Part shown: in pieces, positions 44,248-53,154 of the stretch | How the letters are laid out: each line of letters begins with the position of its first letter | Position numbering within the stretch: the stretch's first letter is position 1 | Source of the DNA: Pseudomonadota bacterium | Lineage (GTDB): Bacteria > Pseudomonadota > Gammaproteobacteria > Steroidobacterales > Steroidobacteraceae | DNA: 58,147 nucleotides | Direction: 5' to 3' | Assembly: GCA_021777555.1 (NCBI GenBank) | Contig: JAJYDK010000018.1 | Location: 13,577-71,723, forward strand | Notes under the pieces: generated by a model | What the model saw: only the letters and a program-made list of their open reading frames with translations | Databases searched by the model: none | What the model was told of the DNA's origin: nothing | Program-made: the position numbers and the translations under genes

Positions 44248-45186
44248 ACGGCGCCGCCCCGCCAGGCTGGAAAACGCGTTGATCAGATCGATCGCCACGG
44301 TGGTCAGCCGGTTTGTCCGGTAGAGATGCGATACGGGAAGAATTTCGGGGTTGAAGCCGCGAAAGAATCGGGCGATAGGTTCGAACATCGAGCCCTCGAA
44401 ATCGAATGACTGCGAGCGCGTCGCGGTAAACTTGATCGCATCCCACAACAACAGACTGGCGGCGCCGCTGGCGCGGAATCGCGCATCGGAGCCGCCGAGG
44501 AGATAGTGGGCCGAGCGTTCGTCGTAGACCAATAGCGCTGTCGCATGCAGATTGAGAGCCTCGTCACGCGCGAATACGAGCCGGGCTTTCCCCTCGCGCA
44601 GCGCGCCCTCGACGACTGTACGTACGAAGCTGCGCTTGCGCGGCGGAGCGACGCCGCGCTGCGTGAAGGCGCGTTCGTGCAGATCGCACAGCGCATCGAT
44701 ATCTGGCGATTCAATCAATTCGACACGCTTTTCGGCCTTGCGAATTTCGTACCGCGTCGATTTAGGGAATCCGCTCCAGAGCCCGTCCAGGTCAGTCAAA
44801 TCGGGCAGCCAGTGAGTGTAGGCCGTGCGCACGGAAAATCCTTCCCACAGGAACGGCAGGCAGTCGGGTATCTTGGGCCATTGGTTTTGCGAAAAAAGGT
44901 CTGACTTCGGCAATGCGGCCACAAGTTCGGCGGTCAATTGCCGCCGTTGCGAGAATTGGTGTTCGGCCTTCGCGTTCGAGGGGCGGTACCACGGCCCAAG
45001 GTAGGGCGTCAGAGGAGGCTGCGTGAGTACGCGGGCGCCGTGGCGGCGAATGATTCTGTAGGGCAGGCGCGCGAGCAGCTCCGAGCCATTCATCACGCGC
45101 ACCTCGTCCCAGCCGCCCGCAGAGGTGAGATTGAGCCACCAGGGCTCCTGAAAGAGGCAATAGCTTTGTGGTGTCATTGCGTCCAT
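44236..45186 (-). CDS. FemAB/GNAT-type acyltransferase
   Basis: The 316-residue cytosolic protein has the double-GNAT look of FemAB-like or BioF2-like (Acetyltransf_6) enzymes. An N-terminal half contains LFQEPWWLNL and TQPPLTPYLGPWY. The C-terminal half has FPKSTRYEIRKAEK, CDLHERAFTQRG, FARDEALNLHATALLVYDERSAHYLLGGSD and FDFEGSMFEPIARFFRGFNPEI. Such proteins attach amino-acid or acyl groups to sugars or peptides in capsule and exopolysaccharide systems. It starts 13 bases inside the end of the methyltransferase fragment, so it is probably cotranscribed with it and the sulfotransferase. Confidence 0.75.
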   Translation of the reverse strand: MDAMTPQSYCLFQEPWWLNLTSAGGWDEVRVMNGSELLARLPYRIIRRHGARVLTQPPLTPYLGPWYRPSNAKAEHQFSQRRQLTAELVAALPKSDLFSQNQWPKIPDCLPFLWEGFSVRTAYTHWLPDLTDLDGLWSGFPKSTRYEIRKAEKRVELIESPDIDALCDLHERAFTQRGVAPPRKRSFVRTVVEGALREGKARLVFARDEALNLHATALLVYDERSAHYLLGGSDARFRASGAASLLLWDAIKFTATRSQSFDFEGSMFEPIARFFRGFNPEILPVSHLYRTNRLTTVAIDLINAFSSLAGRRRLSI

Positions 45187-45518
45187 GGCCGTTTCGTCAC
45201 GAATTCAGGGAGTGCCGACTGCACGGAAGACCGCGTGAAACCGGTACGGATAGTGCCTGCAGCCGAAGAAGCCCACTCGAACCCATTGAGATGGGCCAGA
45301 CGGTGAAAATCACCGAATGAGTACCAGTGCCCCAGTCGGTTAACGCCAAAATGCGACAGCGCAAGCAGGCGTGCTCCACGGAGGTATTGCCGGAATCGAC
45401 CGCTGGGGGCCTGCAGGTGGTAGCTCCCGCGAGCTGCTTTCCACGGTACGGAACAAATGAGGAATCTGCCGCCCTGGGCGAGCATGACTCGTGCGTTGGC
45501 GAGCAGTCGTGCGAGCAT
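45174..45518 (-). pseudogene. C-terminal fragment of a SAM-dependent methyltransferase
   Basis: The 114-residue frame begins MLARLLANARVMLAQGGRFLICSVPW, which is the strand and turn after motif III in class I methyltransferases (usual form LLxxxxxxLxPGGxxLxxVPW). It continues to a normal-looking C-terminus (HFGVNRLGHWYSF, FHRLAHLNGFEW). The SAM-binding first half is absent; upstream, a TGA lies six codons away and the sulfotransferase gene ends 29 bp before. It is therefore probably non-functional. It remains between sulfotransferase and FemAB genes in the same direction. Confidence 0.55.
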
Positions 45519-45547
45519 TTTGGAATCATTATTTCAGCAGCACTACA

Positions 45548-46477
45548 CTAATTCGCCAATGGACGGCGCTTCCATTCGCCAAGGTCAATGTCGGTCAATC
45601 TTTCCAGCAATTCAATGTCCTGCAGATAGTACCGGAGCAGTGCCGAGCGGGAGGCCTGCGATACCTCAGGTTCCTGCGTGTGCACGAAATGGCGGAGCAC
45701 CGCCGAGACGCGACTGGTGAGCACGGCAAGCCGGCGCGCCGCAGCGGGCACTGGGCCGGGGCGCAACGTTTCGGTTCCAAGTCGCGAGTCGAATGTAAAT
45801 CCGAGGCTGTTCAGGCGCTGGATCAGTGCAAGAATGGAGGTGAGGTATACCCCTTGATTGCGTGGCAGCGCGATGGTCGGCGGGATGAAATCGTCGCTGA
45901 CCCCTATGAACCGGCACGCCCGCCGGAAGACACCCTGCTGGTCTGCGGCCAGGTCCAGATCCGTCAAAATGAGCAGTTGGTCGACGGGAAATTGCCGGCG
46001 GAAGGCCTCGATTCCCGCGCCGTAGCAGCCAAAGTCGAGCACCAGCTTTTTGGCAAACGGGGGATCGAAATGACCGCGCAGATAGTTGGCGAAGGCTTCA
46101 TCTGCGGGCGCCACCGGCAGCCGGCCGGAGCGGATCAGATGATAGTACTGGGAAATCGCGCGGTCGACGGGATTTCTCAAAATGGCGATCATCTTGAGAT
46201 CCGGAAGATGCCGAGCGAGACGCGGGGCGCATTCTGGGGTGCACAAATAGTTCGGACACTTGATGCCGATGCGCGAGGTTTCAGGGGCATCTGCGACAGA
46301 GTGGTGCAGGGCGCGGAGATTGTGTGGATCGTAATACGGGTCTTCGAAGAATGCCGTCTCGGTACCCGGCATGTAGATCGCGGAGTGTTGTCGAAGCGCA
46401 AGGTGCAGCCACGTGGAGGCGGACTTGGCGGCGCCAATAATCGCAAATTCGATTTTTCTCTCTGTCATCATGCGCAA
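45548..46477 (-). CDS. sulfotransferase family protein
   Basis: The 309-residue enzyme should transfer sulfate from PAPS. The 5'-phosphosulfate loop is IIGAAKSASTWLHLAL (Lys and Ser-Thr), and the 3'-phosphate motif is IAILRNPVDRAISQYYHL. FFEDPYY and GIKCPNYLC agree with the sulfotransferase_1 layout. Its position in a polysaccharide locus suggests sulfation of a sugar residue, or less likely of a lipid. No PAPS-synthesis genes are in the window. The frame has three nearby ATG codons at 46468-46477. Confidence 0.8.
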   Translation of the reverse strand: MRMMTERKIEFAIIGAAKSASTWLHLALRQHSAIYMPGTETAFFEDPYYDPHNLRALHHSVADAPETSRIGIKCPNYLCTPECAPRLARHLPDLKMIAILRNPVDRAISQYYHLIRSGRLPVAPADEAFANYLRGHFDPPFAKKLVLDFGCYGAGIEAFRRQFPVDQLLILTDLDLAADQQGVFRRACRFIGVSDDFIPPTIALPRNQGVYLTSILALIQRLNSLGFTFDSRLGTETLRPGPVPAAARRLAVLTSRVSAVLRHFVHTQEPEVSQASRSALLRYYLQDIELLERLTDIDLGEWKRRPLAN

Positions 46478-47456
46478 TCATCCCAAGAACAAACAGGTGA
46501 ACCAGCCGCTGAGACGCCACGAATGCGAAGGCTAGCAGTACATCGACCCCGGCGGACCTCGCTGACGGGTCCCGGGGACAGTGCAAATCGCCGTGTGGCA
46601 GATCGGCATCCTATACGAAGATCGCCGGAAAGCCACTGCCCACGCCTTCGCTTCACGACCCCCAGGCCGTCGACCTGGGCTGCCGGAGGCGATCTACGTG
46701 CGCCCGCAGTGAGGTTCCCTGCACACTTCGGCGATTCGGTTCGAGGCACCGGGCAGTCGGCCGCGACCGCTGCCGCACTCGCTCTCGGCGTGCAAGCGCC
46801 AGATCGCGGTTTGCCTGTGCGGCGGACCACTCGGGGGACGAATGATTCCCAACCAATCGCCTCGGTCCAGGGTCGTCAGGCGCGCGACGGTCGCAGCCGG
46901 TCGCGTGGTTCCAGACGACCGCTCAAAGCGTTCGCCGGCCCGATTGCGGGTGCGACCGGGCACAATGTACAATTGAGACATCAAGCGGGCCATTTCTGGA
47001 TACCAGAGAACCGGAACGCCGATTGCGCCTCGCTTTGTCTGGATCCTGTGTTCGACGGCGGTTGCACGCGGACCTGCGTGCCCCCGCTCGGCAGCAATAG
47101 CCCATGGCGCTACCTCTCGAGCCCGACGGAATTTGCACTGGATTGTTCGGGTCGCCGGAGCGATGACACGCGCACCTTGCGGAGCGGTTCGGTCATGACA
47201 ATGGCAAGGTGCCCGAACCGCGCGCTGAAGGCCTTTCCTGGCGCGACACCGCGCTGTGGCGCCGACACGACACTGCGAGTTGCGGGGGAGGCTGAAGGGA
47301 CGACCATTCGCGGCGATGACTTGCCGTGCAATGCGCCAACGGCATGAAGGAATTGGCCGTAGCACGATCGGGGACGCCATCGCCGCCGGTCATCTGCGCG
47401 GCGGGCGACGGACTGCCTTTGGGGTTCGCGCAATCGGCAACCAGGAGAATTCGAGC
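46478..47456. other. about 1 kb without recognisable genes
   Basis: Between the divergent sulfotransferase and hexapeptide acyltransferase genes lie about 980 bases in which no frame on either strand gave a recognisable product. The longest open frames (for example a 228-codon minus-strand one at 46694-47380) have arginine-rich, low-complexity translations typical of random G+C-rich frames. It may be a decayed gene or a regulatory/filler segment. Confidence 0.5.
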
Positions 47457-47924
47457 ATGAGCGACGCGCGCTTCAAACAAGCCGGCATCGTCGACGTGGC
47501 GTTCGGAACGGGCGTCGTCATCGTCGAGCCGGTGAATATGTATGGTTGCACCATCGGCGATGCTTGTTTTATCGGCCCGTTCGTCGAGATACAGCGAAGC
47601 GTACGCATCGGATCCCGGACGCGAGTTCAATCGCACAGCTTCATTTGCGAGTTGGTGACGATTGGCGATGACTGCTTCATCGGTCACGGCGTGATGTTCA
47701 TCAACGATCGATTTTCGACAGGTGGTCCGGCGCGAGGCAACCGGGAACTGTGGCAGGCCACGCACATCGGTGACCGGGTCTCCATCGGGTCAAATGCCAC
47801 GATCCTTCCGGTCAGGATCTGTGACGATACCGTGATTGGCGCAGGATCGGTGGTCACCAAGGACATATCGGAGTGCGGTGTCTATGCGGGCAATCCCGCT
47901 CGCCGGATCGGGACGGTGAGATGA
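47457..47924 (+). CDS. hexapeptide-repeat acetyltransferase (WbpD/WlbB-like)
   Basis: The 155-residue protein is almost entirely left-handed beta-helix: repeats such as YGCTIGDACFIGPFVEI, RIGSRTRVQSHSFI, VTIGDDCFIGHGVMFI and RICDDTVIGAGSVVTKDI, ending CGVYAGNPARRIG. The layout, with an INDRF segment and a late VVTKD turn, is that of WbpD/WlbB-type N-acetyltransferases that acetylate the 3-amino group of UDP-GlcNAc3N-uronate. AGGAGA lies eight bases before the ATG. The oxidoreductase and aminotransferase for the same pathway are at 49964-52202, beyond the flippase. Confidence 0.8.
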   Translation: MSDARFKQAGIVDVAFGTGVVIVEPVNMYGCTIGDACFIGPFVEIQRSVRIGSRTRVQSHSFICELVTIGDDCFIGHGVMFINDRFSTGGPARGNRELWQATHIGDRVSIGSNATILPVRICDDTVIGAGSVVTKDISECGVYAGNPARRIGTVR

Positions 47925-47962
47925 TTTGTGGCGCGCCCCGCGAAGACAGGCGCTGTCGTGCG

Positions 47963-49393
47963 CTACCACGACTGAGTCATTCGTATCGCGCTGCGTTGCA
48001 GGGCGATTGCGCACAGTGTCGCGCCGATCAAACCCATCACCGCGAATTCCGCAAGTGGAGATGCATGCAATTGGTGGACGGACTCATAAGCGCCGAGCAT
48101 GACGGCCACCATCACCAGACTCGAGAGCAGGTATTCGGAACTGATGCGCCGCGCGAATCGTGCAACTCGCAGCGCCAACATCATCCAGATCACGTAAAAC
48201 AGGGCTATTACTAGGGTGTAGCCGGCAACACCGGCTTCCGCATCATGGGTCCGGTCGAGGATAAGGTACATCGCGGCGAGGGCGAGAACGCCGAACAAGG
48301 CTTCCACAGCGAGCGCTAGGTGTTGACGGCTGCGAATGTCAAAGATCCGGTCGAGCCAGGATGTCGAAGTCTTGGCAAATGCCGCCAGAGCGAGAATGCC
48401 GGCGAATTGACCCGCGACGGCCCACCCCGTTCCAAAGGCGATGGAGAATATCTGCCTGCCGTAGAGCGCGAGCAGCATAAAAAATGGTCCGATAATCCAC
48501 GGTCCCAGGCGCAGCACAGTGCGCACGACGTGCTGGGTTCGAGGCTGGTCGAGATCCCGCGCGGCGCGGGCGTAGAACACATGGCCGAGCGCCGCGGTCA
48601 CCGTCATGACGGGAAGGAATGTGACGCGCAATGCGAGGGCGTATTGACCAACGATCGCGGCGGGCAGCCAGAGCGCCAGCACCAGAAGCGCTCCGCGCAC
48701 CGAGGCTTGCCCGGAAAACGCGTACGGCGCCGCTATGAGCGGAAAGCGCCGATAACGCAGCGCAGTGGTTGCAAGGAGCTTTGGAGTGGTATGTATTTGT
48801 GCGATGCGCCAGACCGTGCCGACGAGGGTCGGCGAGAAAATCAGAACCGCGCACGCATTGCCGAGTAATGCACCCAGAACCAGATTCAAAGCGGAAGGAG
48901 CGAAAAAAGTACCCAGGATTAGCTGGGATGCCACCGTGGCGAACGCTTGAGTCGCGGTTGCCAGGGACATTACTTTGAAATTCTGCTTCCTCAGGCACCA
49001 GCCCTGCGCGACCAATTGACAGCCCTGCAGGAATCCACCGGCAGGCAGCATCGTGAGCAGCAGCAGCCCGATCTCCCTGACATGCTGCCGTGCGTACAAT
49101 TCGACCAGAAGTAGGGCTGCTACCAGTGCAACAGGCAGCGCGATCGCGACAACCAGGCAGAGCGCAGCAATCGAGACGGCTTCCTCGTCCCGTTCCGGCA
49201 GGACAATGGCGATGTCGTAGCGCAAACAGGCGACCGGGACCAAAATGCCGAAGGCTGCGAGCACGAACGCAAATACGCCGAATTGATGTGGTTGATACAC
49301 GCGCGTGATCAGAGGTGCCGCAAGGGCGGGCAGCAGCTGGGCCATGCCCGAGCCTGTCAATAGAGTCACGCCTTGTTTCCATACCCTCGCCAA
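47963..49393 (-). CDS. Wzx-type lipopolysaccharide/oligosaccharide flippase
   Basis: The 476-residue integral membrane protein has about twelve to fourteen hydrophobic helices spread along its length and begins TLLTGSGMAQLLPALAAPLITRVYQPHQFGVFAFVL, the usual start of polysaccharide-synthase (PST) flippases of the MVF superfamily. It should move undecaprenyl-linked repeat units to the periplasmic face. The TTG at 49393 has AAGGAG eight bases upstream. It is on the opposite strand to the surrounding sugar genes. Sequence variability is normal for this family, so the class is clear but the substrate is not. Confidence 0.85.
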   Translation of the reverse strand: MARVWKQGVTLLTGSGMAQLLPALAAPLITRVYQPHQFGVFAFVLAAFGILVPVACLRYDIAIVLPERDEEAVSIAALCLVVAIALPVALVAALLLVELYARQHVREIGLLLLTMLPAGGFLQGCQLVAQGWCLRKQNFKVMSLATATQAFATVASQLILGTFFAPSALNLVLGALLGNACAVLIFSPTLVGTVWRIAQIHTTPKLLATTALRYRRFPLIAAPYAFSGQASVRGALLVLALWLPAAIVGQYALALRVTFLPVMTVTAALGHVFYARAARDLDQPRTQHVVRTVLRLGPWIIGPFFMLLALYGRQIFSIAFGTGWAVAGQFAGILALAAFAKTSTSWLDRIFDIRSRQHLALAVEALFGVLALAAMYLILDRTHDAEAGVAGYTLVIALFYVIWMMLALRVARFARRISSEYLLSSLVMVAVMLGAYESVHQLHASPLAEFAVMGLIGATLCAIALQRSAIRMTQSW

Positions 49394-49963
49394 CGACGGA
49401 ACTCCTTCGGTACGCTTATAGAATTCGTGCTATGGGGAAAGAATATCATTTTCACCCGCCCGATCGGCCCAGGAATCGCGGCGGGCGGGGCGGCGGCAGG
49501 CAGTCCGCGGGCGGTCGATCAATGGACGGCGCCGTGGCATCGGGCACCAGTGCGCGATCCCGCACACGACGCCTTGCCTCTTAGAGAAGCTCGATGGTCC
49601 GATCCCAGTGCGTCTTCGCACGATGATAGTGTCCCCGGGCCTCGTTTCGATGGAGAGACTCACTAGTGTCTCGGCGGACTGGTCCGTCTGCGGCTACCTT
49701 GCGTTCGCGACAGCGCGCGCGCACCGCTTGGATTGGCTTCGGCGTCGTGCACCGGAGGCTTCGAGGCTGCAACGCATCCCGGCACGGCGGGCAGTGCCAA
49801 GTCATCGGGCTTGCGGCCCCTCGAATGCAGCGCCTGCCGTCACCACTTTCCACAAAATCCGCGCCAAAACTGCGCGGTCAATGCTGCGTCTCAAAGTAAT
49901 TGACGATATTATATACTTGGCTATTCTGGGCCGTTTTTTGATGTACTGAATGGGGGCGTAGGG
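49394..49963. other. 570-bp intergenic region with a promoter at its right end
   Basis: This region separates the minus-strand flippase from the plus-strand oxidoreductase. It is mixed in composition and becomes A+T-rich near 49900. No product was recognised in any frame; a 90-codon minus-strand frame at 49581-49853 has two Cys-x2-Cys-like spots but no identifiable family. The only clear element is the promoter at 49900-49927. Confidence 0.5.
49900..49927 (+). promoter_or_regulatory. sigma-70-type promoter before the acetamido-uronate genes
   Basis: TTGACG (49900-49905), a 16-bp A+T-rich spacer and TATTCT (49922-49927) match the sigma-70 consensus at five and four positions. The next start codon is 36 bases downstream. 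It probably drives the oxidoreductase, aminotransferase, Wzz and Wzy run. Confidence 0.6.
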
Positions 49964-51076
49964 ATGAACAAATCTGCGGACTTGCGGTTCGGGCTCATCG
50001 GATGCGGCCGGATCGCGAAGCGCCATTCCGACCTTCTGGGTCGCGGCCTGATCAAGGGCGCGACGCTGTCCGCCGTGTGCGATGTGAATCGCGCGCGCGC
50101 CGAGGCCATTGCGCGTTCCTTCGACGTCCCCTATTTCACCGATTTGCACGCCATGATGAAATCGGTCGATCTTGACGCCGTCTCGGTCCTGACCCCGAGC
50201 GGCTGCCATGCGGCCAATGTGTTGTCACTGGCGCCTTACGGCAAGCACATCGTCGTCGAAAAACCCATGGCACTGAAACCGGACGATGCCACGGCGATGA
50301 TCACGGCATGCCAGCGTCATCGAGTGCTGATGTTCGTTGTCAAACAGAATCGGCTCAACGTGCCCGTGATCAAGATGCGTGAAGCATTGGAGCGGGGACG
50401 TTTTGGAAAATTATTTCTCGGCACCGTGCGAGTCCGCTGGTGCCGGACGCAGGAATATTACGATCAGGACGCGTGGCGGGGCACGTGGTCCCAGGATGGA
50501 GGAGTTCTGGCCAATCAGGCGAGTCATCACGTCGATCTTCTCGAGTGGATGATGGGCGATATCGAAAGCGTCTATGCGAAGGCCACACGCGCTTCGGCTG
50601 TAATCGAGGCTGAGGACACGGCCATCGCCGTACTGAAATTCAAGTCAGGCGCACTGGGGGTCATCGAAGCCACGACGGCGACGCGGCCATGTGACCTAGA
50701 GGGATCCATTTCGCTGCTCGGCGAACGCGGCACTGTGGAAATCGGCGGGTTCGCGGTCAATCAGTTGAAAGTCTGGAACTTCAGCGAACCGATGGATGAG
50801 GACCGGGATGTCATGAGTCGCTTTTCGGTCAACCCACCTAACGTGTATGGCTTTGGGCATCAGGCATACTATGAGCATGTCGTGGACTGCATCCGCAACG
50901 GCACACAGGTCATGGTGGATGGTCGAGAGGGCCTTAAGAGCCTAGAGCTGATTACCGCGCTGTACGAATCAATAGAAACCAACACCGAGGTTCGGATTCC
51001 GGTGAAGCCGCGCGCATGCCGGTTGGGTCGTGATAATGACGCAACTGCATCCATCGACGCGTCGCAGGCGGGATAG
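49964..51076 (+). CDS. Gfo/Idh/MocA oxidoreductase (WbpB/WlbA-like)
   Basis: The 370-residue NAD-dependent enzyme has LRFGLIGCGRIAKRHSDLL (Rossmann), VSVLTPSGCHAANV, HIVVEKPMALKPDDA with the EKP motif, and GGVLANQASHHVDLLEWMMGD, VIEATTATRPCDLEGSISLLGERGTVEIG. These agree with WbpB/WlbA, which oxidise UDP-GlcNAc-uronate at C3 before transamination. It is followed 13 bp later by a matching aminotransferase. The dehydrogenase WbpA is not in the window. The ATG has a GGGGG stretch eight bases upstream. Confidence 0.82.
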   Translation: MNKSADLRFGLIGCGRIAKRHSDLLGRGLIKGATLSAVCDVNRARAEAIARSFDVPYFTDLHAMMKSVDLDAVSVLTPSGCHAANVLSLAPYGKHIVVEKPMALKPDDATAMITACQRHRVLMFVVKQNRLNVPVIKMREALERGRFGKLFLGTVRVRWCRTQEYYDQDAWRGTWSQDGGVLANQASHHVDLLEWMMGDIESVYAKATRASAVIEAEDTAIAVLKFKSGALGVIEATTATRPCDLEGSISLLGERGTVEIGGFAVNQLKVWNFSEPMDEDRDVMSRFSVNPPNVYGFGHQAYYEHVVDCIRNGTQVMVDGREGLKSLELITALYESIETNTEVRIPVKPRACRLGRDNDATASIDASQAG

Positions 51077-51089
51077 GGGCGAACGCGAA

Positions 51090-52202
51090 ATGACCGTGCG
51101 ATTTCTTGATCTGGGACGACAGTACATATCAATCAAAGCGGAGATCGATGCCGCGATTGCCGCTGTAATTCGCGACACGGCGTTCATCTCGGGCGATTAC
51201 GTATCCCGCTTCGAGCGCGAGTTTGCCGGTTATTTGGGGGCGGGACACTGCATCGCCTGCGGCAACGGCACCGACGCAATCGAAATTGCGCTTGAGGCAC
51301 TTGCTCTGCCGCCCGATTCCGAAGTCATCGTTCCGGCAAACACGTTCATTGCGTCCGCCGAGGCCGTGACACGCGCTGGGCACCGGGTGGTATTTTGCGA
51401 CTGCGATCCGGCGGATTACACTATTTCAGTGCCGAGTTTGCGCGCAAAATTGACGGCAAAAACGCGAGCCGTAATTGCCGTGCACCTGTACGGACAGCCC
51501 TGCGACATGACCGCGCTGATCGAGGCCGTGCGCGATACTGGTCTGAAAATAATCGAAGACTGCGCTCAGGCGCACGGGGCGACCTGGAGCGGCAGAATGG
51601 TGGGCACGATAGGAGACGTTGGGACGTTCAGCTTCTACCCGGGCAAGAACCTTGGGGCCTACGGTGATGCAGGGGCGATAACAACGTCCGATCCGGTTCT
51701 GGCAAAGCGCATGCGGATGATCGCAAACCACGGCCGCGTCGGAAAATACGAGCATGATTTTGAGGGGCGTAACTCGCGTATGGACGGCATTCAGGGAGCA
51801 GTGCTTTCGGCGAAATTGCCGCATCTTGGCGCCTGGATCGCCAGGCGTCGCGAGATCGCAGCCGTGTATGCCGCAGGTCTCGAAGGTGTCGGTGACCTGA
51901 TCCTTCCTCAGCGGCGGGACGGAGTTCGCCATGTGTTTCACCTCTTTGTTATCCGTACCCGTCATCGAGACCCGCTCCGGGACTTCCTCACCAAGCGCGG
52001 CATAGAAACCGGCATCCACTACCCACGGGCGCTGCCCAAGCTCGCCGCCTATGCGTATTGTAGGCAGGCTGAAGAGTCGTTTATCGCAAACCGGATCGAC
52101 GATGAGCTCTTGAGTCTGCCGATTGGCGATCACATGACGATCGATGATGCTGAGGAAGTCGTCGCGGCCTGTCGGCAGTTCTATCGGACAGCGGATCGAT
52201 GA
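51090..52202 (+). CDS. DegT family UDP-sugar aminotransferase (WbpE/WlbC-like)
   Basis: The 370-residue PLP enzyme begins VRFLDLGRQYISIKAEIDAA and contains GNGTDAIEIALEALAL, VPANTFIASAEAVTRAGH, VHLYGQPCDMTAL, IIEDCAQAHGA and the PLP lysine in FSFYPGKNLGAYGDAGAI. This profile fits WbpE/WlbC, which installs the 3-amino group on a UDP-2-acetamido-3-keto-hexuronate. It is the second DegT enzyme of the window; the one at 23879 has a different insertion and lies in another operon. The ATG at 51090 is the family start; a frame open 20 codons earlier overlaps the oxidoreductase. Confidence 0.85.
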   Translation: MTVRFLDLGRQYISIKAEIDAAIAAVIRDTAFISGDYVSRFEREFAGYLGAGHCIACGNGTDAIEIALEALALPPDSEVIVPANTFIASAEAVTRAGHRVVFCDCDPADYTISVPSLRAKLTAKTRAVIAVHLYGQPCDMTALIEAVRDTGLKIIEDCAQAHGATWSGRMVGTIGDVGTFSFYPGKNLGAYGDAGAITTSDPVLAKRMRMIANHGRVGKYEHDFEGRNSRMDGIQGAVLSAKLPHLGAWIARRREIAAVYAAGLEGVGDLILPQRRDGVRHVFHLFVIRTRHRDPLRDFLTKRGIETGIHYPRALPKLAAYAYCRQAEESFIANRIDDELLSLPIGDHMTIDDAEEVVAACRQFYRTADR

Positions 52203-52215
52203 GGGGTGCGGCGTA

Positions 52216-53154
52216 GTGACGAACTCAAATGGTGACACGCCCACCCGGCTGCGCGAACGTCTCGTTCGGCATGGGACGGTGGATCTGGCGGTGGCCCGGC
52301 GCATCAACAGAACGCATTGGGCGACCGTGCTCGTCGCCACGGGACTTGGAGCGATCGCCGCCTCCACCTACTTGCACCTGGCACATTGGAAGTATTCCGT
52401 AAGGCTGTACATCACTGCCGCCAAACCGACGGCTCAGGCGGGCGGCACACTGAGCGCGCTTTCCTCGCTTGCTGGACTCAGCGCGGGTGCCGCCGGGAAC
52501 CCAAAATTCGCGGAATTTCTAGCCGCAATCCGCTCGCCGGTGGCCGCCGAAGCGATCGTCAAGAATCAAGCCATGTTGCGGCTAATGTTTCCGCAAGACT
52601 GGTCGGTGCGGGAAGGCCGCTGGCGGGAGCCGCGGAGTTTCCTGCGGCCTGTTGCGAATGTCATAAGGCGGCGTGTGTTGGGCATGCCGGCTGAGACCTG
52701 GGCACCGCCGGAGGCGCCGCAAGTCTACAGATTTCTGCGCGATAACCTGAAGGTGATCCCGGATGCGAAAAGCGGAGTGGTCGCGCTGGAGCTCGACACT
52801 CTGCGGCCGGTTGAAGCCAAGGGGTTTCTTGTCAATTTGAACGAATCCATCGACGATTGGATGCGTCAGCATGAACTGCGACATGCGAGCATGGACATTG
52901 ATTATCTTTCCCGGCAACTCACCAAGACGACCGTCGAGGAGGTGCGGGCTGCACTCGTTACGAATCTCACGGATCAGGAGAAGTTGCGAATGCTCGCCAG
53001 CGCTCCGCTTCCTTATGTATCCGACATGCTGGGAGAGCCGATCGTATCGGCCACACCCGTGAACCCCAAGCCCATTCCGGTACTGTTCGCCGGTATAGTT
53101 TTCGGTTACCTGATCGGATTCTTCATCGCAGTACGCAAATACGGTCGCCGATGA
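52216..53154 (+). CDS. Wzz-like chain-length regulator
   Basis: The 312-residue protein has the Wzz layout: a first membrane segment (about 36-58), a periplasmic stretch with SLAGLSAGAAGNPKFAEFLAAIRSPVAAEAIV, a coiled helical middle (about 190-265) and a second membrane segment at the end (VLFAGIVFGYLIGFFIAV) preceded by the conserved proline-rich TPVNPKPIPV. No C-terminal tyrosine-kinase domain is present. It should set chain length of the Wzy product. A GTG start is used; its TGA overlaps the next gene's ATG. Confidence 0.8.
   Translation: MTNSNGDTPTRLRERLVRHGTVDLAVARRINRTHWATVLVATGLGAIAASTYLHLAHWKYSVRLYITAAKPTAQAGGTLSALSSLAGLSAGAAGNPKFAEFLAAIRSPVAAEAIVKNQAMLRLMFPQDWSVREGRWREPRSFLRPVANVIRRRVLGMPAETWAPPEAPQVYRFLRDNLKVIPDAKSGVVALELDTLRPVEAKGFLVNLNESIDDWMRQHELRHASMDIDYLSRQLTKTTVEEVRAALVTNLTDQEKLRMLASAPLPYVSDMLGEPIVSATPVNPKPIPVLFAGIVFGYLIGFFIAVRKYGRR

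Noticed and set aside
46694-47380. A 228-codon minus-strand frame in the gene-free segment
   Set aside because: Arginine-rich composition, no motif or ribosome-binding site; described as intergenic instead.
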